A stretch of 64,000 bases of DNA from Parachlorella kessleri. Its lineage: Eukaryota; Chlorophyta; Trebouxiophyceae; Chlorellales; Chlorellaceae. A model generated the notes under the pieces. The model was not told the DNA's origin and searched no databases. It worked only from the letters and a program-made list of their open reading frames with translations. Both the position numbers and the translations under genes were made by a program. The stretch's first letter is position 1. Every line of letters begins with the position of its first letter. This document shows positions 1-12,178 of the stretch, piece by piece. The DNA lies in assembly GCA_001598975.1 (NCBI GenBank), contig BBXU01000237.1, positions 39,371 to 103,370 of the forward strand, read 5' to 3'.

Positions 1-1139
1 CCAAGCCCACCTGAAGACTCAACACCTCGCTCTGTGATACAGCCTCACTCTCTAGTCCTCCAGTATTGTGTGGTTGCGCCCAGTCAAGCCAATCAGGACA
101 CAGGGAACGCACCTTCCAACATCCGCATTCCAGCCACAGCGTGCTTTGTTTGATCAGGGAAGCCCTTGGGCGCGCCGCTCATGTTGCCGCTCATCTTGCT
201 TTTGCCAGTGGTGGTGAAGCGCCTGCGCTCAATACGACACTCGACAGAAGGGCCCTTTAAGACAAGTAAGTAAATAGAAGATAGCCTATGAATGTAACTT
301 GAGAGCTAGGATATGTTGAAGGCCTGCGAAAACGAGGCATATGAAGTCGAGCTGCACCCGTGAGGTAGCTGTGCTGGACCGGACAGGGCGCGGAAATGGC
401 GCCAGGCTGGGGCCAAACTAAAAGGTTTTGGACACGGATCGGTCGTTGGATGTGCACCCCTTGTGCCAGGCATCGCATCGCTGCTTTCTTGTACAGGGCC
501 TAGCAGTGACCCGTCTGAACGAACGGATTTAAGGTGGTGCACTACAGCCGAACGCATTCACTTTGACGACTAATTTCTTCTGGAGCCGCCGTAGGTTTGT
601 TTTTTGTTGTTTGTACTTCGCCCTAAGGCGCATGTCAGGCATGTGGCAACGGCAAGTGGAACTGAAGCGGAGAGCTGGAGAGCACTTGAAAAAGCTAACA
701 GTTGATATTAGACTGGGACCAACGGAGATACGACAGATGACTGCGCATCCTTTGGGGGTAGACTAATGGGGTTACATCATGAGCCTGCAGTGTGTCGTCC
801 TCCCACTGAATCCTAAATAATCACTGGCTATTAGACTTGTATAGTACCGTGTGGTGGGACACGGTGGTGACTTGCCGCCTGGGCATTGCTCCCGTAAGGG
901 CTACTGATCACCGAGTGTTCGCAGCACTAACAGAAACGAGTGGGTCAATGGTGCCTCCGACTAGACTTTAGTGGTTTGGACAACCAGCTACCAAGCAAGG
1001 TGAGTCACTGGGCTGTGTATTAGCCTGCCTGTCCGCGTCTGCAATGCCCACGCGATGAGCTGACACGTGCCACGAGAGACGGCTGCAGAGCCCTGCCCCA
1101 GTTTCCCCTTGGCTGGCTCACCTCACCTAGCATAGCAGC
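1..1139. other. Upstream region without a recognised gene
   Basis: No reading frame here resembles a known family and no exon chain with matching phases could be built. It may hold the end of a neighbouring gene and the promoter and 5' leader of the SEC14-like gene that starts near 1140. I see no repeat or RNA gene in it. Confidence 0.5.
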
Positions 1140-4100
1140 ATGAGGGCCTACCTTAAGAACAAGGTGTCCGCGCTCAGTGATAGCATGAGCGACCTGATGG
1201 GCAGCGAAAAGGCGAGCTATGTCACAGCTGGGGATGGCAGACTGAAGGCGTAGTTGCAAGCAGGACTAGAAAGGGGGTTGGCGTCAAGGGTCTATACAGC
1301 ACCCTCCTCCCTTGGTCGCTGCAAGAAGCTGGGTGACCCAGGCGGATGCATACCTTGGTTGTTGTGGGAGGTGGTGCAGTGGTGGGAGCTAGTGCATTTC
1401 TCACCAAATAATGAACCGGGAAGCCACTTGGGGGTGTGCAAGGACACGGAGAGCCTTGGACTAGGCATGCTTGAGAGGTTGTCATACACTTGCGGCATAA
1501 GTGATGTGGGCTAACCAAACTACCAAGCTTAGCTACCAGTCAATCATTGCAGAGAATCCCCATGGGCTGCCTTGCACTGAAGATTTCTTCTCACCCCGTT
1601 TTAGGCTTCTTCGTGTCCGTTGGCCATCTATGCGTCCTGGTTGTGCTCGCGCAGCTGCAACTGGGTTCAGATCGGTCTTGATAATGACATAGGGAACCTT
1701 GATTGCAGGGGTAGCATTCCCGTTCTTGTGTCTGCTGCACGGCACCTGTTGATGTTGCGGGGGTTGTTGATCTTGCAGGAGGACGCAGCGCCTCATCCTG
1801 CCGTAAGCCCCGCCAGCCCCAGGGACAAAGCCATGGTGAAGCAGTGGGGTGTGACCCGAGCACAAGAGGTGGGTATCGAATGCTGTGGACCCCTGAGGGT
1901 GCCCAGCAGGAGAAAGCACAACCTGCTCATGGCATCTGATTCTGTGCTGCTGGCAGGAATTGCTAAGGCAGCCCACTGATGGGACACTGGTGGCTGCGAG
2001 GTAGCAGTTGGCGCTTGATACCTGGTTCCCATATGCGCATGCGAGCACTGCTGTCCCACAACCGGCAAATGGCTGGACTGTCATTTGGGTGGCGCCGGGG
2101 TATAGCATCTGAGCTGGTTGTGGGGTGTCTGTCATCTGCAGGCTGCCCTGATTGAGCGGTTTAGGCAGGAGCTTCAAGCAGAGCTTAACCCGCTGCCACC
2201 ATCCACAGGTAGGAGGTGACATGCGTTATTGTGAAAAAACAATCTCACACCGTTCACGGGAGTCTGGGTTTGTGGTGAATAAGCTACAATGCACGTGGCA
2301 GCAATGGGTCAGACAGCAGATTGCCGGGTCCCAGGTGTGTGAGTTAGCAAAGCAGAGGGTAGGGAAACAAGCAATTTGGGAGCGTACTGCTTTGTGGGGA
2401 GAATGGGCGTTTAGATGCTTGCGGGCCCTCTGGCATTGTGACCGTGGCCGCGGCAGTGCCCAGACTGTTTTTGGAAGACAAGAGTTGTTTGTGTGACAGC
2501 GCATGGCCGCCTCGCAACATCAGGGAGTGCCAATTCTGATGTTCCATGTCGCCTTCATCCTCCTGGCAGATTTACTGACCTTGCAGTGCTTTCTGTGAAC
2601 GAGGAAAACTCACAATAGGCGGTCGGTCAGTGCCGCTTGCAAAGGTTGTCTTGGCAGGACCTTCTCGTCTTCCCCTTGTGCCTGACAAGCACAACCTCTG
2701 GTGCCATCTGTAGTTGCTGCAGACCAGTAAGCGCAGGGAGCGCAGTGAGCAAGGCCAACACTAGTAGGGCTCATACATGTTTAAACGACCTGCTTAATTC
2801 CCTAACCCCATGCGCCTCACCTGCAGATAAACTGACACTGCGGCGTTTTCTGCGGGCCCGAAAGCACAGCCTGAGTAAGGCCAAGGGCATGTTCCTGGAT
2901 CAGCTGGAGTGGCGGAAGGCAAACGATGTGGACAGCGTGCTGCATGGGTTCAAGTTTGAGGAGCGGGATCGCTTTTTCGAGTACTACCCTGAAGGTAAGT
3001 TTTTTCTTTTTGGGCCTGTCACATGTGCTCGTTAGGCATGGTGACCTAGGCGTCAGCACAATGGCCCCAAAATTCTCATGGTCAGATGCTGCAGCCAATT
3101 GTGCGCTACCGCCTTGGAGCAGCGGTTGAAGATGCAGCTGTTTGTCAGGTAGCTTAGGCTCAGGGTATTTGCTGACTGGAAAATAGAAATTTTGCAAGGA
3201 GGGTTGTTAGTGGGCACGGTGTAAGAGTGAACCCAGCGGTGCTTCCCCTGCTGCAGTGTGAGCGATATAATATGCTTTGCCGGGGATCTTCTATGCCAGA
3301 CCTGTTGGTTGATAGGAACTGCTCTACTTGTGCAAACAGGCTTCATGAGTACAGAATCTATGATGCGGCCGGGATACATACAAGGGGTGCTGCTCGGCCA
3401 AGCAAGCGCTGCCCTTGCACGCAGGCTTCTATGGTACGGACCGCCTGGGGCGGCCAGTGTATGTGCAGCAGCCGGGGAAGGTGAACACAGATGAGCTGTG
3501 GAAGTTCACCACCATGGAGCGATGCGTGCGGTATCACATACAGGTGGGATGCTGATCTGATGTCTGCTTGGTTGCAATGTGAGGTACTCACATATGACTA
3601 CTCATATATGACATGGTGACTGCAAAGCCTGCGTTTGGCTGGGCGGCAACTTGCCCAGCCTGGGTCTACGGCTCAGGTGAATAGTGAAATAATAGCGTAG
3701 CACTCGGGCAAGTTCATGTGCGATATTTGTGGCTTGCGTCCTTCCCACACTGTACCTCAGCGTCAGATTTGCACAGCATCATGTACAGGAAAGCAATCCT
3801 AGTTGCCCTTGATGCGAGTAGCATCAGATCGTCCACCTCCCCACCTCCACCCCTGCCTTACTGCAGCAACAAGAGCGATACCTGAATGTGGTGCTGCCCT
3901 CAGCTTCGCTGGCCTCTGGGAAAATCCAGGAGCAGAGCATTGTGCTATTAGACATGGACGGTGAGTGGCATGCAGCTTGCTGGTGTAGATTGACTGGTTT
4001 CCTTGCTGCACAGGCGGCCCCCCCATATCAACGGTCCGGCAAGCTGCACCAGAGAGCAAATGCTATCTGGCACTTGCTCTGTTATGTCGAACATGCAAGA

Positions 4101-6072
4101 GGCAAAGACTTGCTGTCAGGGGTACTGCTGTGTGCGTTCCGCCCCCGGGTCCAAAAAATAGTGGTTGAGATAGTTGTTGGAATGCGTGGAGTCGTCCCAG
4201 AACATTAGCACCTGCTGCAACAATGTGCTGGCTGTGGCATGCGCATGCACAGAGGAGCGGTGTAAGCCAGGGGCCTCTCGTCCAGGCCTGCTTCGTACCG
4301 ACCACCTCCTTCTGTTGCCTGACCTGGGTTGTGGTGTGTTTCTTCAGGTGTGGGCGTCAGCACGCTGACTGGGGAGGTCCGCAAGATCCTAGCATTGATC
4401 ATGGAGATTGACCAGGTGGGTGATGATTGACCAGGTGGGTGATGATTGACCAGGTGACTCATGGGTGTTGTCATGAAGCATGTGCCTAACGCCGATAACG
4501 TGGTAGCACCCTGCTGCGCACGATACTGGCACTGATCATGGGGAGTGACCAGGTGGGTGATAACTTATGGAAGAGTTCCATAACAAACCAACTGTTGCTG
4601 ACGGCCTGTGCACCAGTTGTGGGCACTCTTCACCGGGGCATGCCTCCTATCCCGCCCCTTCGACTGTGTGTGCAGGACAACTACCCAGAGCTGATGTATA
4701 AGACGCTCATCATCAATGCACCCACCACCTTCCGTGTGCTGTGGGCAATGGTGCGCCACCTTATGGATGCGCGGACACAGGCAAAAATAGAGGTGAGAGT
4801 TATTAGGGGCCGCTGGTAAGCACAGCACTTGTGGGCCGTAGCCAGTGCTCCTGCGTTATGCACCATGTTGTGGCAGCGCTCTTGGCCGCCGACACATGAG
4901 AAGATTGCTGCAGATCTTATACACTGGGACAAGCGTTGAAGCCTTCAGGATTGAGAGAGTTGGGTTACAGGGGATGCAACGGCTGGGTTTAGGAACCAAG
5001 GTGCATCGGCCTTGTTCAAGCCGGCTGAAGGTTGAGGGAGTGTTTCATGCAGTGTTCCCAGCTGTCTGTGCAATTTTAGTGCTCCCAGCAGGTAGCCCTG
5101 CCGAGGTGCAGGCACGCGGTGCTCCTTACGTCTCATGCAGGGGTGTGGCCCTCTTGGGAGCTGGACTGCGCCTTTGCACGTGCGTGGCAGCAAGCTCACA
5201 TGGCATCTGGGAACCTGATGCACCTATGCGTGCGTGCATGCGTGCGTGCGTAGTAAGCTATCACTTCCCATGGGTTTGCAGGTGCTCCCAGCGGATTACC
5301 ATGCGGAGCTGCAGGCCTACATCGCACCCGAGAACTTGATGCAGCAGTATGGCGGTAGCAACCCTGCGCCACTCATCAAGGAACCAGGGCCCTGGCAGGT
5401 GGGTGGGTGGACGGGCACTCTTTTAGGAACTTCGCTGGAGGCGCCCCGAGCTAGGAGCGTTCTATGGCAGCGGGCACATGATGCGAGGACTAGAGTTTGT
5501 GCTGGTTATGGTACTGGTACTGGTCTGGCAGCGTGCACGCTCGTGCTGTGGAAATGGATGGCTCTCTGCATAGTATTAGAATGCACGGCACAGGTGGCCA
5601 GTCATTGTCTTCAGCTACTTTCTGATGCTGCATGTTAGCGGCCCTTAGCTGGCAGCTACGACACACTGTCACTGCAAGAGGTGCATTTGGGCGCTCGTTC
5701 ATCTACATAAACCTTCACCTTTTGCAGGACGCCAAGATTAAGGCGGAGCTGGGCCACAAGGGCAAGGACTGGGCCCAGGGGCTGCCATCATTCGACGAGG
5801 CACCTGGGGGCGTAGAAATAGAGCGGCGCCACAGTGCGTCTGTGCCTGCCACGGTCCTGGCTGGAGATGTTGATGAGAGGCTGCCTGCTGGAGTTGGCGG
5901 CGGTCAGGGGGGTGGTGAAGGGGGACTGGTGCGGGCCGCACAGGATGCTGATACAAGGAGTGTACAAGGGGAGGTGTGGGGCAGCGGCGGGCAGCAAGCA
6001 AGGAGCGGCAGCGGGGGTAGCCGCAGCAGCAGCAGCGGCGGCAGCCCTGGCGGAAACAGGTTGCATACCTAG
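1140..6072 (+). CDS. SEC14-like CRAL-TRIO phosphatidylinositol-transfer protein
   Basis: Predicted lipid-transfer protein of the SEC14 family, about 430 residues, expected to carry phosphatidylinositol or similar lipids at cytosolic membrane faces. Exons: 1140-1247 (uncertain), 1779-1868, 2142-2208, 2827-2994, 3425-3543, 3867-3960, 4348-4415, 4676-4792, 5282-5398, 5728-6072; phases agree from 1779 on. The CRAL-TRIO N part reads DKLTLRRFLRARKHSLSKA. The lipid-binding lobe follows, with YGTDRLGRPVYVQQ, IVLLDMDG, YPELMYKTLIINAP and ARTQAKIE, then a YIAPENLMQQYGG segment. The last exon is a Gly/Ser-rich tail with no known fold. The first exon is chosen for its Met and open frame, but its donor would have to be GC (AAG|GCGTAG) or an exon is missing, so the N-terminus is unsure. 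Exon 7 has its splice donor repeated downstream, and exon 10 is copied at 9166. Confidence 0.85.
4407..4560 (+). repeat. Tandem repeat of an exon end and its 5' splice site (SEC14 intron 7)
   Basis: A 19-base unit beginning ATTGACCAGGTGGGT occurs at 4407, 4426 and 4445. The first copy spans the exon 7 / intron border (CAG|GTGGGT at 4415/4416). A diverged longer copy of the exon end, ACTGATCATGGGGAGTGACC followed by AGGTGGGTGA, lies at 4531-4560. Each copy carries a usable-looking donor. Confidence 0.85.
5227..5252 (+). repeat. GCGT microsatellite in SEC14 intron 8
   Basis: Short run of GCGT/GCAT tetranucleotides just upstream of the exon that begins at 5282. Intronic, with no further significance seen. 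Confidence 0.8.
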
Positions 6073-6227
6073 CTTGTGAGGTGTGGCTAGTTGGGTTTGC
6101 GCTGATGTAGCAGTCCTGACTTGTTGTTACAGAAGTGAGTGTGAGTTTCTGTTGTTGGCAGGGCTTGCTTGACATGGTGACCGCCTTTTTGTACTTGTAC
6201 GCCAGGCGTTGTCAGGCAGTACCTGCG

Positions 6228-6232
6228 TGTAA
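6228..6232 (+). terminator. Candidate polyadenylation signal TGTAA
   Basis: TGTAA, the usual green-algal poly(A) signal, lies about 155 bases after the stop of the SEC14-like gene. Assignment rests on position and motif only. Confidence 0.45.
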
Positions 6233-6581
6233 GAACACGATGCCTCAGCACGCCAGTGGCACCCTACCACGATGTTGGCAACGGAAGGAAAGTTGGTTGC
6301 TTCAGTAAGCCAGCACGCCGCCGCACGTATCAGATGCTTATCGCTTTCCTCAACCATACTTGGTTGATGAGTTGCAGGAAGGCAGATGGCATCGATTTTT
6401 GGAGCTAGGTAAGCCATGGGGCACGTCTTCTGCGTTTCGGTTTTTGGTTGGGCAGGAGTATGGTCATGCAAAGGCGCTGGCGGGACAAGTGGCCACAAGC
6501 AGATTTAGATGCTTGCAGCTTGGCCCCAGCAATCCGGCAGGGAGGTGCTCAGTGTCTGGAGGCGTTATTGGTTGTTTTGTT

Positions 6582-9141
6582 ATGAAGACGCGCGCTAGCC
6601 TGCTTGAGCTTCCTCATGATGTACTGGAGCAGATATGCGGCCACCTTCCGTACCATGAGAGGTAAGATGTTGGCAAGACGGTTTGAGCTGTACCTCGAGC
6701 GACTGGTTTGTCTCAATCCCGCTAGCATCCGACAACAGCCCACTCTACAAAGAGGCCTGCATGTTGTCTGCAGGGTGGCCTTGTTCTACACGTGCAAGCA
6801 GCTACTGCACTTTGGGAGGACCAACCCCTGGTGTCATCAGCAGCTTGCCACAAATAATTTGAACTTGGATGACGACAGCGTCACTCCCTTGCACCTGGTG
6901 TGCTGGGTGCGAGCACAGCAAGCTTGTATCCGGCGGCTGAAACTAGTCTCAAAGCCCGGTGATGATATGGAGGACGCGATGAGACCCATGCTCTTGCTGG
7001 GTGTTCTAGCTGGCTCTCCACTCATCTCACTAGCGCTGGATATGGGGAGGACAGACTGGTGAGCGTCAGAGCGAACAGCTAACGGGTGCTCGGATGTGCA
7101 AATACTTGTTGTAGTCAAGAAGCTGGGCCTCTTAGCGCAGCCCAAGGACCCTCTTCTTGTACCGCATGATGCGCAGGAGGGTGGCAGTGCAGGGCCTGGC
7201 AATATTACCCTACATCTTGACCCTTTCAGACGAGTAGTGCATGTCTTGTGCAGCACGTTGGTAATTGGAAGCTGGGTGCTGGCCTTCCCTCACCTCAAGC
7301 ATCTCCAGGCGAGCGCGAATGCAGTATCCATCCGAGCACCGCTCTCAAAGCTTACAGCCCTCACCAGTTTGACGGTTATGGATGAAGCCCAAAATTACTG
7401 GGGTTACGAGAAGCTGCATGAAGGCTGCCTGCCTGCCAGCATGCGCCACCTTTACTTGTCCCAGTGTACTAAGGTGCCGAAGGCATTAGAACAGGTGCGC
7501 GCTTATCTTTAGGATACACCGTGGATGCTAGACGCAGGTCCATGGTGCAGCGCCAGCCCCGCAGTCATCTATGGACAGGGTTCTTTCCCTTAACTGGGCG
7601 TAAGCCCTGCAGTGCCAGCCATGCCTACGCTGGTGTGCTGTCATGTGGACTTGATCTTTGGCCATGGAAATTTACTGGACGGCTGCAACTGTAGCACAGG
7701 GACACTGGGGTTGGTTGCAGGCGCCGCAGCTGGAGCAGCTGATGATAAGAGCCGATGATGATGAACATCTTGCAGAATCCAGCCGGCTCAGCTTGCTCAC
7801 TAGCCTAAACGCCCTTGGGGTGGAGGGCAAACTGGCGGAGCTTCCTGCGGATTTGACTTCGCTGCAAAGGCTGCAAGTTTGGAGCTTTGGGGTGAGTTAT
7901 GGCAGTGACGGGCCTACATGCTCCTGGAGTGCGAAGCCTATGAACCCTCATGCACTGCAGCGGCAGCAGGTCCCAGTGCAGCTTACCCTACCTCAAGCAT
8001 CATCTTACGATACGCACCGGCAGCCCTGCACTTTTGAGGACCTGACATGTGCATGCAGGCAGCAGGCTCTGCAATGGGGGCAGTGAGGGAGAGTTGGAGC
8101 TGGTGTCAGGGTGGTTATCACGCCTACCACACTTGAAGATATTGTACCTGCACATGAGCATGTTCCTCAAGGATGGGACTATTGACGGCAAATCACTTGT
8201 CCTGCCAAGCCTCAAGGTATGCCGCCTGGGCGATCAAGAGTGCACTGACAAGGGTGTCTTGTGTATCTGTCAGCTGTGTGATAACATTAGCTTCATGGGC
8301 CCACTGCACACACGGGCTTGTGTCTGTCTGCACCATTAGCTGTCCGTTTGATGCTGGCAGCTCACGGATGAAGTTATGTGTTGCCTTTCTGCAAGTGCTT
8401 TGACTCCTGCACCTGACTGCCCACCATGTGCCCTATTTGGACTCCTACCGTGCGTTTGCTGCTTGCGTGTGCTGCATTTCTTAGCACTTGTCCGTGCCAC
8501 CTGCCAGGTGCTGTCTTTGGCTGGGACTCCTCTCCGCAGCCTCCCCAAGCTTTCACATGGGCAGCTGGAGAAGCTGGAGCTTGATATCGACTTGGCCGTC
8601 ATGGCCTGCCACCAGATTTCCAATATGATCAGTTTGCAAGAGCTCAGGCTACTTGAAAACTACTGGGGGCAGCGGAAGATGATGGTGGGGACACTGCAAA
8701 TGGAAGCCCACAGTGCTTTGTATTCCTGTGTTGCAGATATGTCTGTCAACTGCTCATAGCCGTGTTATGAAGAGGCAAGCTCCTGCTGGCAAACTGCCTA
8801 TAAGGGAGTGAGTGTGATTTGTCATTTCTGTCAAAACCAAACACCCTTTCACAGCCAGGCTCCCCCACTATACCTCCCTGCAGGCGACAGTGAAGCAGCT
8901 AGCCAAGCTGTGGGGCACCCTTGCGCGCATGGAGAGCCTGCGGGAGGTCTGCAGGCTGCCATGGCGCTTAAGGGGAGGTCCAGGACGGTGCCGCCTCCCT
9001 CATGGCAGCGGCAGCTCGGCAATGTCCGCCTTGTAGTGGGGGAAGATTTCAAAGAAAGGAACTATTTTACTGGCAGGCGCTTCCCTAATAGCAGGGATTC
9101 CACTACAATTTTGCCACTGCTTGGGATGCCGTGGAGTGACG
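6582..9141 (+). pseudogene. F-box/leucine-rich protein, tandem copy 1, damaged
   Basis: First of three related F-box genes; intact relatives would recruit substrates to SCF ubiquitin ligases. Exons by comparison with copy 3: 6582-6661 (F-box start, LLELPHDVLEQICGHLP), 6774-7058 (FYTCKQLLHFGRTNPWC), 7254-7494, 7721-7891, 8059-8216, 8508-8684 and 8884-9141. Exons 3-6 encode leucine-rich segments such as LSKLTALTSLTV and LEKLELDIDL. Damage: the exon 4 donor is shifted by one base, so exon 5 is entered out of phase. In the last exon the paralogous sequence runs through three frames: ATVKQLAKLW in one, PPPSWQRQLGNVRLVVG in another, FATAWDAVE in the third. The spliced frame stops at 9034-9036. Its 3' end directly abuts a copy of the SEC14 last exon. 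Compensating splicing cannot be excluded, but I call it a pseudogene. Confidence 0.75.
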
Positions 9142-9165
9142 GCGTAGTTCTGGTGTTCTCATCCG

Positions 9166-9494
9166 TGGCCCGCAAGGGCAAGGACTGGGCCCAGGGGCTG
9201 CCAGCCTTGGACGAGGCACCTGGGGGTGTGGATACAGAGAGGCGCAACAGCGCGTCTGTGCCTGCTACGGGCCTGGCTGGAGTTGTTGATGAGAGGCTGC
9301 CTGCGGGTGTTGGCGGCGGGCCGGGGGCTGATGAATGGGGACTTGTGCGGGCCTCGCAGGACGCCGATAAGAGGAGTGTGCAAGGGGAGGTCTGGGGCAG
9401 CGGCAAGCAGCTACCAGTGAGCGAGCGTGGCAGGGCGGGTAGCTGCAGCAGCAGCGGCGGCGGCAGTTCTGGCAGAAACCGATTGCATTCTTAG
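9166..9494 (+). pseudogene. Duplicated fragment of the SEC14-like gene's last exon
   Basis: From about 9166 the sequence repeats 5752-6072, the 3' exon of the SEC14-like gene, in the same orientation. The encoded text keeps GKDWAQGLP, DEAPGGV, SASVPAT, DERLPAGVGGG and SVQGEVWGSG, and the stop aligns with the original. Homology continues past the stop into the 3' flank and the leader of the next F-box gene. The copy starts inside the exon, so it lacks the splice acceptor and the rest of the gene. The frame stays open from the broken F-box exon into this fragment, which could mislead gene predictors into a fusion. Confidence 0.85.
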
Positions 9495-10858
9495 GTTGGG
9501 TAGTAGGCTGCGCGCTTCTACAGCAGTCCTTACACTGCTGCTACAGGAAGGAGCGTGTCATGTTGCAAATCTGTTGTTGTTTGGGCTTACTTGATGCTGT
9601 GACAGCCTTTTCATGCGCAGAAGTTGGGCGTTGCGTTGTTCCCATCACGCCTGTGGCACCCTGCCACGGTGTTCGTAATGGCAGCAAACATTGGCTGCAG
9701 CAGCCAGCCAGCCAGCACGCACTGAACTGCAGTGCTGGCTTGCAGGAGCACGCCGCCGCACGTGCATACCAGCAGGCCAGCACGCATTGCCTACGTCCAT
9801 CAGGCAAATGCCCGTGTACCAGTACCTCCACTTATGCCCCCACTCTGATCGCATTGCCACCCACCCTGAGTAAATGGCTGTCAGATATCCCACCTATTCC
9901 TGAACAATGGCCCTGTCAGTCCAGCTTAACTCTCACTCCCTGTTCGCACTACCTGCCACTCATGCTAATGATATGATTGTTTTAGAATGTTACAGGCAGA
10001 CATACAGCACCCTTCTTGAGAGTGAGGTAAGAGATGGGCAACGCTATGCCCCGAGGGTGGGCACACTTGATCGCAAAACTTTTACTTTGGGTCAAGGTAT
10101 CCCTGGCCCTGGAAGAGAGCTCGTGAATAAGAACGAGGTGTGCTCTTAGGTGAGGTTCGTCATCGGCGTTAGATACAAAATGGCGGGGGCGACTGCCCTG
10201 CAGTCTTAGGGCAGCTGCGCCTGTCCTGGCTTTTTGCCCGAGGCATATTGGGGCTGGCTGCTGCAGGGCTGGAGCATTGCCGACTCTCAGGGGTTCTTGG
10301 CGTTTTGGGTGTGGCTGTAGCTTACAGGTGAGGACACCTAGCAGCTGAAAGCAGCCATGTGCCGAACTGGTGGCAGGCTTCCATTCCGACGGTCACGGTT
10401 GGCTGTCACTCTGCAACCGTCAACTACCACTGGCAACGGCCACCAGCAGCTGCTAGCAGGTTGAGCAACACCACTAAGGTGAAGGAGGCTGCTGTGCTGC
10501 TCGTCACCAAAGCCGCAAATCACCTGCAGCATCGCCATCGCCAAGGGTGGTCACTGGCAGGCTTTGCTAGCCAAGGAATGGGTGCATTGCAACAGCACAG
10601 GGACAACCAATCTAACTTCTAGGCCACAAGGTCTGCATCGTGCTGTAGCAGCAGAACAGGCTGGGCTGGCTGGCAGTCAAAACAACCCCATAGGAATGAT
10701 CAACTAGCAACACTGCAAGGGAGTGTCAGTGAAGGCATGAAAAAAGGCGCTGGCGGGTCAAGTGCCATAGGCGGTTGTCAAATGCTACCAGCTTGCCCAC
10801 AGCAAATTGCAGGTGGGGTGAGGAACTAGCACCTGTACGTGTTACTGCTTGTTTTGCT
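9495..10858 (+). other. Duplicated intergenic and F-box leader sequence
   Basis: No gene. Parts match the 6073-6581 interval in order: the post-stop flank, the GCCGCCGCACGT stretch and the AAAGGCGCTGGCGGG stretch just before the F-box start. It is longer than the original interval, so some sequence was inserted or lost. It presumably holds the promoter of F-box copy 2. Confidence 0.6.
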
Positions 10859-12178
10859 ATGAAGGCGAGCGCTTGCCTCCTTGATGTTTCTCATGATGTA
10901 CTGGAGCAGATATGCGGCCATCTTCCGTACCCTGACAGGTATGGCAGACTGTTTGACCTGTGCCTGGTCTCGCGATAACGCCTGGCAACAGCACACCACA
11001 ACGAGCCTTCTTCAGCGTGCTGCCTGCTGGGTGGCCTTGTTCTACACGTGCAAGCAGCTTACACGTTTTGGCAGCACCAACCCCTGGTGTAAGGAGCAGC
11101 TGTCGGGGGTATCGACATGCCTACCACACCTGGAAGCGTTGTACCTGCACTGGAGCATGGCCATTCCGGGTCGGACTATTGACGGCAAATCACTTTCCTT
11201 GCCACGCCTCAAGGTAGGCTGCCTGGGCAACCGACAGTTCACTGACAAGGGTTCCTTGCGTACTTATGCGTATTCGTCGGTTTTGTAATTTAATTGCCTG
11301 ATGAGTCCACAACACACACCGCGTCCTGCCTGTCTGCACCATTAGCTATCCATTAGGAAGCTGACAGCTCATGGACGCTGCAGATGTGTTGTCGGTGCGC
11401 TTGTGCTCTGACTCCCTGCGCCTGACTGGCTGCTATGTGCCTTGTTGGGCCTCCTACCAGCACTCGATGTGCTGCTTGCATTTGCTGCATTGCTTAGCAG
11501 CCGCCCTGCCATATGCCAGGTGCTTTCTCTGGCTGTGACTCCGCTCCGCAGCCTCCCCGACTTTCCACGTGGGCAGCTGGAGAAGCTGGAGCTTGATATT
11601 GACTTGGCAGTCATGGCCTGCCACCAGCTCTCCTTGATGACCAGCTCACAAGAGCTGAGGCTCCTTGGAAACTACCTCCATGACGAGAAAATCAAGGTGG
11701 GGGCTGTTTTACAAGGCAGGCCCAGGCTGCTTCGTATGTTCTGTGGCTAGTTCTGCAAATCATCCGCTAACAGCCGTGTTGGGGACAGGTAGACCCCTGC
11801 TGGCAAGTTTTTTGGTGTGGTGGGTTTTATGAAAGGGTTGCTGTGGATCCTTCATTTCTGTGTGCACCAAACACCCTTTCACACCCAAGCCCCCTCTTCG
11901 CCTCCCTGCAGGCGACAGTGGAGCAGCTAGCCAGGCTTTGGTGTATCCTTGCGCGCATGAGAAGCCTGCGGGAGGTCTGGATGTGCAGGCAAGCTGCCAC
12001 AGCTCTCAAAGGGGAGTCCCAGACGGTGCCGCCACCCGCATGGCAACGGCAGCTGGGCAGTGTCCGCCTCATAGTGGGCGGACCCCCCGACAGGGAGAGC
12101 TATTATATTTACAGAGGCGCCTATGACAGCAGGGGATTCCACCACGAGTTTGCCACTGCCTGGGATTCGGTAGAATGA
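10859..12178 (+). pseudogene. F-box/leucine-rich protein, tandem copy 2, internally deleted
   Basis: Second tandem F-box copy, much shorter than its neighbours. Pieces: F-box exon from 10859 to about 10938 (LLDVSHDVLEQICGHLP, then a GTATGG donor), a merged exon ending at the GTAGGC donor near 11215, 11520-11696, and 11912-12178. In the merged exon the FYTCKQLTRFGSTNPWC block runs straight, in frame, into the leucine-rich segment LPHLEALYLHWSM, which is a later exon in the other copies; two to three exons and their introns are gone. The 3' splice site of intron 1 is also lost: copy 1 has CTGCAGGGTGGCC where this copy has CTGCTGGGTGGCC. The last two exons are intact (LEKLELDIDLAVMA; HHEFATAWDSVE, stop). 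An unannotated acceptor could rescue it, but none keeps the phase. Confidence 0.7.

Noticed and set aside
1533..2222. 229-codon open frame on the minus strand
   Set aside because: It lies antisense to a well-supported SEC14 exon chain, shows no family resemblance and is rich in Cys, His and Ser as expected of a shadow frame.
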